Assembly (NCBI GenBank): GCA_964558445.1
Contig: CAZLEA010000055.1
Span: 1 to 10,314 of the forward strand
Source: CAYXVJ01 sp964558445
GTDB taxonomy: Bacteria; Bacillota; Clostridia; Saccharofermentanales; Fastidiosipilaceae
DNA: 10,314 nucleotides
Direction of reading: 5' to 3'
Positions 1 through 6,117 of this stretch are shown in pieces (position 1 is the first letter of the stretch; each line of letters opens with the position of its first letter). The notes under the pieces are model-generated. The model was not told the DNA's origin and ran no database searches. It was given only the letters and a program-made list of their open reading frames with translations. A program made the translations under genes and the position numbers.

Positions 1-443
1 GAGGGCGTAGACCCGACATGGGATGCCGGTGTGGTGAAGAAGACCTACGCGATCGGTGACTATACCTGGATTGACGAGAACAACGACGGTATCCAGGATC
101 CGAACGAAGATCCGCTAGTCGGTGTCAAGGTTGAACTGTTCGATGAGAACGGTAACAAGCTTGCAGAGACAGTAACAGATGAGAACGGCCGCTACATCTT
201 CGATGACCTGGAAGCAGGCAAGTACCAGATCAAGTTCACCTTGACCGAGGAACAAGCGAAGCTCTACGAGTTCACGAAGAAGAACGCAGGCAGCAACAAC
301 GGTTCGGATTCCGATGCGGATCCCGAGACGGGTTGGACGGTAGTCATTGACCTTGGCGATCACAATACATCGCTGACCAAGGACTACAAGCACCAGACAG
401 TTAACGCGACAGAGGGCATCGATCCCACATGGGATGCCGGTGT
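1..443 (+). repeat. Tandem B-domain repeat, period 411 bases
   Basis: Bases 1-32 and 412-443 match at 28 of 32 positions and encode EGVDPTWDAG and EGIDPTWDAG. The offset is 411 bases (137 codons), which is the length of one SdrD-type B domain with its linker. The window therefore starts at the end of one copy and holds the last copy whole; more copies probably lie upstream. Confidence 0.75.
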
Positions 444-732
444 CACAAGGAAGCCTGAGCCTGTTACCCCGACACCTACACCCGGTGGCGACATCGATGG
501 TGGTGACAAGGAGCCGACGAAGCCTACAGATCCTGCACCTACACCTGGTGGTGGTACAGGCGGAGGTACGAAGCCGCCGACCGGAGAGATTCCGATCATT
601 GGTAACTTCATCTCCACAGGTCTCATGGTAAGCCTCGGCGTACTGGCACTCTTGCTGATCAGCTTCGGTATCACCATGCTGGCCCGCAATAAGCGAAGAG
701 AACTGTCACAAGACTCGACTGAGAACAAGTAG
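1..732 (+). CDS. Cell-wall surface protein with SdrD-type B repeats (5' end outside window)
   Basis: The reading frame is already open at base 1, so this is the last 243 residues of a longer protein. Visible order: the tail of one B domain (EGVDPTWDAG, residues 1-10), a complete SdrD/Cna-B-like domain (about 13-147) with the family signatures GDYTWIDENNDGIQD (Ca-binding acidic loop), TDENGRYIFDDLEAGKY and a closing EGIDPTWDAG, a Pro/Thr/Gly-rich wall-spanning stalk (about 150-195), a hydrophobic segment (about 203-227) and a basic tail ARNKRRE. This is the architecture of a sortase-anchored adhesin or stalk protein of Gram-positive bacteria; the ligand cannot be told from the sequence. The anchoring motif is atypical (see the sorting-signal entry). 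A sortase gene follows on the same strand, which suggests an enzyme-substrate pair. The family call is firm; the specific role is unknown. Confidence 0.9.
   Translation, partial: EGVDPTWDAGVVKKTYAIGDYTWIDENNDGIQDPNEDPLVGVKVELFDENGNKLAETVTDENGRYIFDDLEAGKYQIKFTLTEEQAKLYEFTKKNAGSNNGSDSDADPETGWTVVIDLGDHNTSLTKDYKHQTVNATEGIDPTWDAGVTRKPEPVTPTPTPGGDIDGGDKEPTKPTDPAPTPGGGTGGGTKPPTGEIPIIGNFISTGLMVSLGVLALLLISFGITMLARNKRRELSQDSTENK
571..717 (+). other. Atypical cell-wall sorting signal
   Basis: The C-terminal anchor has the usual three parts: motif, hydrophobic span (607-681) and basic tail (KRR). The motif is not LPXTG. Two readings are possible. KPPTG followed by E (571-588) keeps P, T, G and E but has Lys for Leu. 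IPIIG (589-603), followed by NFISTGL, aligns better by distance to the membrane span, but has Ile in place of the Thr whose bond to Gly follows the cleavage site. Class B sortases can use divergent motifs; the one from Clostridioides difficile is known to prefer (S/P)PXTG. Which of the two is used cannot be settled from sequence alone. Confidence 0.6.
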
Positions 733-742
733 GACGTATATA
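715..742 (+). promoter_or_regulatory. Weak candidate promoter for the sortase gene
   Basis: TCGACT (715-720), 16 bases, then TATATA (737-742) gives 4 of 6 matches in each hexamer. It overlaps the end of the surface-protein gene. It would allow separate sortase expression, but such matches also arise by chance. Confidence 0.25.
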
Positions 743-759
743 GAATATAGATCTGCAGC

Positions 760-784
760 GCATGCCTGTTTGGAGTAGGCATGC
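760..784 (+). other. Hairpin 1 in the gap between surface protein and sortase
   Basis: GCATGCCT (760-767) and AGGCATGC (777-784) form a perfect 8-base-pair stem with a 9-base loop. No T run follows, so it is not a standard intrinsic terminator. It may stabilise the 3' end of the surface-protein mRNA. Confidence 0.5.
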
Positions 785-814
785 AGGAGCAGGTCGGATG
801 AAGCAGTAGACTTA

Positions 815-853
815 GGGGGACGGTGGCAGGTGTAATTCCTGTTATCGTCCTTC
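815..853 (+). other. Hairpin 2 in the gap between surface protein and sortase
   Basis: GGACG (818-822) pairs with CGTCC (846-850) and CAGG (827-830) with CCTG (838-841). The four bases between can pair as U-A plus G-U wobbles, and the stem extends with wobbles to 815/853. The result is a roughly 16-pair RNA stem with a 7-base loop (831-837). The heavy use of G-U pairs means it works as RNA in the + direction. It has no T tail and ends about 50 bases before the sortase ribosome binding site. It could act as an mRNA processing or differential-expression element. Confidence 0.5.
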
Positions 854-917
854 CTACCATTAGAGACATGTACCTCAGCCGTGCTGATGGTAGACACAGA
901 GCCGGAGGCGAAGCCAC

Positions 918-1832
918 ATGAACCAGACCGATAAGCAATCTGCGAAGCGAAGCGAGATTCGCTCCAAGCAGACAGGCGGCCACAAGCATAAACGGGGGCG
1001 AAGACCGCTCGCATGGCTCTTCATGCTAGCCGGCTTGGTCCTGATCGCTGTCGTTGGCGCTATGGTCCTAGAGCAAGTGAAGATGTACCGGTTCTCCGAG
1101 CAGAACCGACTCGAACTAGAAGCGCTACGCACGCCGGCAAGTGATCTGGTAGATGCGATTCTGGCGAAGCCGGATGATAACGAAGATTCAGAAGACCGCT
1201 ATGTGCACAGGCCCGCTAGCCACAGCGAGGATGACGATAAGTTGCAAGCAGTCACTTCGATCAAGGGCTATCCGCTAGATGAAGAGACGATGGCGAACTA
1301 TAAGAAGATCTTGGAGCAATATCCTGATTTCAAGGGCTGGATCGAGTTACCGGGTTGGGGCATCTCCTATCCGATCTTCACCGATGAGGAGAATCCGCTG
1401 AAGTACGAGCGCATGACGAGAGACGGTGAGTTCTCCTATCTCGGCGAAGTCAACTACCAGGGAAATCCGCTTCGCAGCAACAACATGATGGTCTTCGGTC
1501 ATACGCTGACCGATGGATCCGGCTTCTCGAAGATCGATAAGCTGCCCGATCAAATGGATAGCATCAGCGAGGAACAACGGCTGATCTTCATCGACTTGGT
1601 CGAGACCGGCGAGCGCTATGCCTATAGGATTGCAAGTTCGGCTTACTTCCCGCGTGAGGATACCAGATGGTTTCGTTCGGACTTCGACAGCTCCGAAGAG
1701 TATCAGACGTGGCTCGGCGAGGTAGCCGGAATTCACGACTATACGGGCCCGATCATCTCACTGTTCACCTGTAAGAATGCGAATGGGAGTATTAAGACGG
1801 CGTCCTTTGGTATACCGATCGAGCTTGGCTAG
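918..1832 (+). CDS. Class B-like sortase, membrane anchored, with Lys at the catalytic Arg position
   Basis: A sortase is an extracytoplasmic transpeptidase that cuts sorting signals and links surface proteins to the wall or to each other. The ATG at 918 has GGAGG at 904-908, nine bases upstream. The 304-residue protein has a basic cytoplasmic tail (1-30), one membrane span (31-51), an acidic linker (about 86-107) and the catalytic domain (about 125-304). FKGWIELPGWGISYPI (138-153) is typical of the class B start. The catalytic His is H195 in MVFGH and the catalytic Cys is C285 in SLFTC. The Arg expected 8-13 residues after the Cys is absent: K293 sits eight residues after C285, and no Arg occurs in the last 19 residues. 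It lies 185 bases after the surface-protein gene on the same strand, so that protein is a likely substrate. The family is clear; activity with Lys in this position is uncertain. Confidence 0.9.
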   Translation: MNQTDKQSAKRSEIRSKQTGGHKHKRGRRPLAWLFMLAGLVLIAVVGAMVLEQVKMYRFSEQNRLELEALRTPASDLVDAILAKPDDNEDSEDRYVHRPASHSEDDDKLQAVTSIKGYPLDEETMANYKKILEQYPDFKGWIELPGWGISYPIFTDEENPLKYERMTRDGEFSYLGEVNYQGNPLRSNNMMVFGHTLTDGSGFSKIDKLPDQMDSISEEQRLIFIDLVETGERYAYRIASSAYFPREDTRWFRSDFDSSEEYQTWLGEVAGIHDYTGPIISLFTCKNANGSIKTASFGIPIELG

Positions 1833-1852
1833 GAACAATTCATAAATTTGAC

Positions 1853-1890
1853 AAGTAGGGGGGATCTTCGGATCTCCCTTATTTGTTGTG
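1853..1890 (+). terminator. Intrinsic terminator with UUCG tetraloop, shared by convergent genes
   Basis: Bases 1853-1866 pair with 1871-1884 over 14 pairs (four of them G-U), closed by C(UUCG)G, one of the most stable RNA tetraloops. The 3' arm runs into TTATTTGTTGT, a U-rich tail, so the + direction (sortase) is the better match. It begins 20 bases after the sortase stop. On the minus strand it lies 14 bases after the transporter stop and has a poorer U tract, so it probably also helps end that transcript. Confidence 0.85.
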
Positions 1891-1898
1891 TGGAGGAT

Positions 1899-2822
1899 CT
1901 AGACATCCATGTCTGCAATTGCTGCAGCTGTCTTCGCCTCTCCGGAACGTCTCTCAGAGAGGATGAGGCCGAGCAGAATCAAGGCTGTGCCAAGAGCGGC
2001 CAGCCAAGTGATGGTCTCATTTAGGATCAAGACGGAGCTGATCACGGTCACGACCGGGACCAGATAGATGTACATGCTGGTGCGGATCGCGCCGAGTCGT
2101 AAGACGGCAAGCGCCCAAGTGACGAAGCAGAGGGCGGAGGCACCGAGGCCTAAGAAGAGCAAGTTGGCTGTGTTGAGGGGTAGGAGGAAACGCGCAGGAT
2201 CCCAGTCGAAGGGGAGGAAGAAGAGTGCGGGTAGCATGAAGAGGAGCCCGTAGTAGAAGGCGCGTCGGGTCGTCTGTATCGTGTTATAGCCGTAGTGGCT
2301 GATCCGTTTCGTGAGCACGGAGTAGATGGCCCAGACGATGGCCGCCAAGATAGCGAGCAGGTCACCGATGGGATTGAGTTCGAGCACGACGCTCCCGTTG
2401 AAATGGATGAGGAAGACGCCGACGAGCGCGACCACGAAGCCGACGAGGAAGTTTCGGTTTAGCTTCTCATCCTTCAAGATGAGCTTGGAGAAGAGCGCGG
2501 TGAAGAAGGGCGAGATCGAGAGAATCACGCCGACGTTGGACGCAAGCGTGTACGTGAGGGCGATGTTCTCCATCAGGAAGTAGAGCGTGATACCGCAGAG
2601 ACCCGCAGCTGCGAACAAGGCTTCTTGCTTCGGCTTCAGCCCCTTCAAGCGCTTGGGGTAGGCGATCGTGAGGGCGAGGCTTCCGATGAGGAAGCGATAG
2701 ATCAGAATCTCGAGCGGTGTGAAACTTGCAAGTAGCAGCTTCGTTGAGATGAAGGTCGTGCCCCAGGTGATGACCGTCAGCACGGCAGCCAAGTGCCCCG
2801 CTAGCTGTTTGTTTCTACTCAT
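1899..2822 (-). CDS. EamA/DMT-family transporter
   Basis: This 307-residue integral membrane protein is of standard length for drug/metabolite transporter family exporters, with about ten hydrophobic helices from two EamA halves (about 8-140 and 150-292). The first helix carries VITWGTTFISTKLLL, and later segments include SPFFTALFSKLILKDE, AALVGVFLIHF-like stretches (FVVALVGVFLI) and the second-half signature LAAIVWAIYSVLTKRI. Such proteins export or exchange amino acids, nucleotides or other small metabolites; the substrate cannot be read from sequence. The ATG at 2822 is the natural family start (MSRNKQLAGHL), but no good Shine-Dalgarno is in place: the nearest is a weak CGGAG about 13 bases upstream, while GGGGAGG lies more than 30 bases away. 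It has its own promoter and points in the same direction as the hyd operon 121 bases upstream, with no functional link apparent. Confidence 0.9.
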   Translation of the reverse strand: MSRNKQLAGHLAAVLTVITWGTTFISTKLLLASFTPLEILIYRFLIGSLALTIAYPKRLKGLKPKQEALFAAAGLCGITLYFLMENIALTYTLASNVGVILSISPFFTALFSKLILKDEKLNRNFLVGFVVALVGVFLIHFNGSVVLELNPIGDLLAILAAIVWAIYSVLTKRISHYGYNTIQTTRRAFYYGLLFMLPALFFLPFDWDPARFLLPLNTANLLFLGLGASALCFVTWALAVLRLGAIRTSMYIYLVPVVTVISSVLILNETITWLAALGTALILLGLILSERRSGEAKTAAAIADMDV

Positions 2823-2850
2823 AACGATGTACGGGCTCCGCCCGGAGCGC

Positions 2851-2896
2851 CTACCTCCCCTCGATGCTTAGCCAACAATATAGCCCGAGGAGGTAG
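2851..2896. repeat. Inverted repeat spanning the DMT promoter and leader
   Basis: CTACCTCC (2851-2858) plus TCG (2861-2863) is complementary to CGA (2886-2888) plus GGAGGTAG (2889-2896): 11 pairs with a 2-base bulge around a 22-base centre. One arm sits in the promoter spacer and the other just after the likely transcription start, so the pair cannot both be in the RNA and would more likely act as DNA, for example as a repressor site. A second short inverted repeat, GCTCCG/CGGAGC (2835-2840, 2843-2848), lies in the leader. Confidence 0.4.
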
Positions 2897-2905
2897 ACGC
2901 GTCAA
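2877..2905 (-). promoter_or_regulatory. Sigma-A-type promoter of the DMT transporter
   Basis: Read on the minus strand, TTGACG (2905-2900) is followed by a 17-base spacer and TATATT (2882-2877): 5 of 6 matches at -35, a good -10 and ideal spacing. The start of transcription would fall near 2870, leaving a leader of about 48 bases. Confidence 0.6.
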
Positions 2906-2943
2906 GGCGAGATACCAAGTTGTCACGTTGTATTATGAGGCGC

Positions 2944-5900
2944 TTAGCCTCTGCGATTCGTGTAGGTTGTATGGAGCAGCTTGTGCGCCAGATCGGAGTT
3001 CGGTTCGCCGTAGAAGTCCTCATAGAGGCGGAGGATGTCCGGATTCTCCTGGGACTTGCGGTAGTCGGACTGCTTGTCGATCTTGACGAGGGTCGCCTGA
3101 CGACCACCGAGCTCGCTGATACGGGTCGGGACCGGATGCCCCGCGCCGCTGATGCAGCCGCCCGGGCACGCCATGATCTCAATCAGATCGTAGCCGATGT
3201 CCTCGCCTGCGATCAGGCGCTGGATGAAGGGCTCGGCGTTATGCAACCCGCTGATGACGGCGACTCGCACCGTCTGCCCCTTGATCTCGATCGCCGTTTG
3301 CTTGACGCCCTCGAAGCCGCGCAGTACCTCGAACTCGAGCGGTTCGGCATAGACTTCGCCGCTTAGGATCTCGCCTGCCATGCGAAGCGCTGCCTCTGCC
3401 ACGCCACCGGATGCTCCGAAGAGGATGCCGGCACCGGAGACGCGCTTGTAGGGCTCGTCGAAATCTTGTGGTACGACTGTGCGGATATCGAAGCGGGTCA
3501 GGCGCACGATGTCGAGCAGTTCGCTCGTCGTGAGGACGGCATCGACGTCTCTGTTGCCCGTCTCATCGGTGAATTCGGGACGCGAGGCCTCTGCCTTCTT
3601 CGCCATACACGGCACGATCGACACGACGTAGAGGTCGTCTCGGGGGATACCGGAGAGCTTGCCGTAGTGTTCTTTGACCGTTGTACCCATCATCTGCTGC
3701 GGCGACTTGCAAGTCGACAGATTGGATATCAGCTCGGGGTAGCGCTTCTCGACGAAGTTTACCCAACCAGGGCAGCAAGACGTGAACTGGGGCATCTGTC
3801 CGCCGTTGTTCACGCGATCGAGGAATTCGCTTGTCTCTTCCAAGATAGTTAGATCTGCGGCAAAGGTAAAATCAAACACCTTATCAAACCCGATTCCCTT
3901 GAGGAGACCGGCCATGAAGGGGGCGACTTCCGTCGTGGAGACACCGAATTCGGCCGAGATGACCGAGCGCACGGCCGGCGCGACGAAGGCGACCACCGTC
4001 TTCTTCGGATCGTGCAGGGCCTTGAATACTGCAGGATGCTCACGGACGTAGTCGAGCGCGCCGCAGGGACAGGCATCGACACACTGGCCGCAAGAGACGC
4101 AGTCCGTCTCGGAGAGAGGGCCGCCGTCCTTGGTCGAGACGATCAGTCTGCCCTCGCGGATGTGATAGCCCAGTACGTCCGGACCCTCGACATCCTTACA
4201 AGCTGCGATACAGCGACCGCAGGCGATGCACTTGTTCATGTCGCGGATGATATAGGGGTGATCCGTCTCGACGGGGAAGAAGGGGCGTTCGTGGATCGGC
4301 ATCTCGAATTCGATGTCGTGAGCGCTCGCCTCATCGCGCAGTTGGCAGTCCATGCGGGCACTGCAGCCGCACTTCAGACAGCGAGACGCTTCTGCAATCG
4401 CGCTGGCTTCGTCCATCGTGAGTTCGACTTCTACGAAGCTCTTGGTTCTGGTCTCGACAGGTCTGTGCTCGATCGGCAGACGCATAAACTTCTCGATGCG
4501 GCCGAACTCGTCTTGCGGGAGATCCTCCAGCGAACCGCGGCTACAAGAATAATCGATCGGGGCCGGTTTCGGTACGCCCGTATGGAGCCACGAATCGATT
4601 GCGATCGCCGCGTGATGACCCGCTCCGACCGCCTGGATGACGGTGGCAGGGCCCGTGACACAGTCGCCGCCGGCGAAGATGCCGGGCTCGTTTGTCATGA
4701 AGCTGCGACCGTCGATGTCGATGTCACCCCAGCGGTTGAGGCCGAGCGGCATGTCGTTGTAGAGGAACTGTGTGTCCGTGCTCTGGCCGACTGCCGAGAT
4801 AATCGTGTCAACCGACATGGTGTACTCGCTGCCCTCGATGGCTATGGGGCGTCTCCTGCCGGAGCGGTCAGGCTCGCCGAGTTCCATTTGTTGGACGAGG
4901 AGGTCCTTTTGACCATCTGCATTCATCGTGATACCCAGAGGGGCCGAGAGGAAGTGCATCTCGATGCCTTCTGCAATCGCATCCACGATCTCGAATTCCT
5001 CGGCGGGCATCTCGTTTCTCGTGCGGCGATAGATTAGGCTGACGCGCCCTGCGCCCTTGCGTAGTGCCGTACGTGCACAGTCGATCGCCGTGTTGCCGCC
5101 GCCGACCACGACGACGTGTTCACCTAGTTCGATCTCGTTGCCGCGCGTGACTTCCTCGAGGTAGTGGATGCCGAGCCAGACGCCGGGCAGATTCTCGCCC
5201 TCGATCTGCAGCGCGGTCGCACGCCAGGAGCCGATGCCGAGGAAGACGGCGTCGTATTCTTGTTTCAGTTCTTCGAGGCGAAGCTGGTTGCCCAGTGCCT
5301 GATTGCATCGGATCTCGACGCCAAGCTTCGTGATCTGCAAGATCTCGCGGTCGAGCTGGCGCTTGGGCAGTCTGTACTCGGGGATGCCGTAGCGGAGCAT
5401 ACCGCCTGCTTCCGGCAGGCGCTCGAATACCGTGACCTTGTGGCCCAGAATCGCGCTGTAGTAAGCGGTGCTGAGGCCGGCGGGACCCGAGCCGATGACG
5501 GCGATTGTCCTGCCTGTGGAATTAGCTAGGGTCGGTTGCCAGGGTTCGTCCTTGGCCAGATCGAGGTCTGCCACGAAGCGCTTCACGTGATTGATCGCCA
5601 CCGCTTCGTCGACCAGCTCGCGGCGACAGGCAGCTTCGCAGGGGTGCGGACACACACGGCCGCAAGCACTTGGGAAGGGGTTGTTGTCCTTGATAATCTG
5701 CAGGGCCGTGTGGAAGTTACCCATCGCGACTTGGTTCAGATAGGACTGGATGTCGATGCCGGCAGGACAGGTGTTGACGCAGGGCGCCGTACAGTCTGCA
5801 TTGTGATCGCTTAGCAATTGCTCGATCCGAAGATTGCGATAGTCCTTCAGACGCTCGTTCTTCGTCACGATCTGCATGCCGGCTTGGATGGGCGTCTGGC

Positions 5901-6117
5901 AGGCTTTGACATCACGAACACCCGTCTTCGTATGTAGCTCGACAACACAGAGCCCGCAGTTGCCGTTGGCGCGCTCCAGGCGGATGTCGTAGCAGAGGTG
6001 GGGGATGTGGATCTCCTCTTCTTGCAGGGCTTGTAAGATGGTCAGGCCCTCATAGACGGTCCTTGTTTGGCCGTCGATGTTGACCTCCACCCGCTTCAGG
6101 TTCTCAATTGATTTCAT
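2944..6117 (-). CDS. hydA: [FeFe] hydrogenase fused to a GltD/NfnB-like NAD(P) oxidoreductase module
   Basis: Predicted cytosolic enzyme (1057 residues) exchanging electrons between NAD(P)H and protons/H2. Domains in order: plant-type [2Fe-2S] (C42, C54, C57, C73); GltD-type N-terminal Fe-S region (C109, C113, C117, C152, C156, C160, C164); FAD site GSGPAGL (209-215); NAD(P) site VVGGGNTAID (337-346) with YRRTR (363-367), which suggests NADPH; closing FAD motif GIFAGGDC (479-486); a Cys group C580, C583, C585, C591; two [4Fe-4S] motifs (C630/633/636/640 and C673/676/679/683); H-cluster domain from about 705. H-cluster loops: TSCCPGW (C781 proton-transfer Cys, C782 ligand), VPCMAKKAE (C837) and EIMACPGGCISGAGHP (C984, C988). 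All four cluster Cys are present, but the loops differ from consensus (MPC, GGGQP). GGAGG six bases before the ATG sets the start. The first 14 bases overlap hydF. There is no signal peptide. No HydB/NuoF-like partner is nearby, so it may work as a single chain, perhaps with ferredoxin as second donor (inference). Confidence 0.93.
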   Translation of the reverse strand: MKSIENLKRVEVNIDGQTRTVYEGLTILQALQEEEIHIPHLCYDIRLERANGNCGLCVVELHTKTGVRDVKACQTPIQAGMQIVTKNERLKDYRNLRIEQLLSDHNADCTAPCVNTCPAGIDIQSYLNQVAMGNFHTALQIIKDNNPFPSACGRVCPHPCEAACRRELVDEAVAINHVKRFVADLDLAKDEPWQPTLANSTGRTIAVIGSGPAGLSTAYYSAILGHKVTVFERLPEAGGMLRYGIPEYRLPKRQLDREILQITKLGVEIRCNQALGNQLRLEELKQEYDAVFLGIGSWRATALQIEGENLPGVWLGIHYLEEVTRGNEIELGEHVVVVGGGNTAIDCARTALRKGAGRVSLIYRRTRNEMPAEEFEIVDAIAEGIEMHFLSAPLGITMNADGQKDLLVQQMELGEPDRSGRRRPIAIEGSEYTMSVDTIISAVGQSTDTQFLYNDMPLGLNRWGDIDIDGRSFMTNEPGIFAGGDCVTGPATVIQAVGAGHHAAIAIDSWLHTGVPKPAPIDYSCSRGSLEDLPQDEFGRIEKFMRLPIEHRPVETRTKSFVEVELTMDEASAIAEASRCLKCGCSARMDCQLRDEASAHDIEFEMPIHERPFFPVETDHPYIIRDMNKCIACGRCIAACKDVEGPDVLGYHIREGRLIVSTKDGGPLSETDCVSCGQCVDACPCGALDYVREHPAVFKALHDPKKTVVAFVAPAVRSVISAEFGVSTTEVAPFMAGLLKGIGFDKVFDFTFAADLTILEETSEFLDRVNNGGQMPQFTSCCPGWVNFVEKRYPELISNLSTCKSPQQMMGTTVKEHYGKLSGIPRDDLYVVSIVPCMAKKAEASRPEFTDETGNRDVDAVLTTSELLDIVRLTRFDIRTVVPQDFDEPYKRVSGAGILFGASGGVAEAALRMAGEILSGEVYAEPLEFEVLRGFEGVKQTAIEIKGQTVRVAVISGLHNAEPFIQRLIAGEDIGYDLIEIMACPGGCISGAGHPVPTRISELGGRQATLVKIDKQSDYRKSQENPDILRLYEDFYGEPNSDLAHKLLHTTYTNRRG

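Noticed and set aside
384..989. Open frame of 201 codons on the - strand
   Set aside because: It runs antisense to the B-domain gene and across the gap into the sortase gene, with no ribosome binding site or recognisable domain. The Pro/Gly/Val repeats are the reverse of the stalk.
4012..5037. Open frame of 341 codons on the + strand
   Set aside because: It is antisense to the middle of hydA, whose reading frame is fully explained by conserved domains. The frame encodes a low-complexity Arg/Asp/Ala/Val-rich product without motifs, as expected opposite GC-rich genes.
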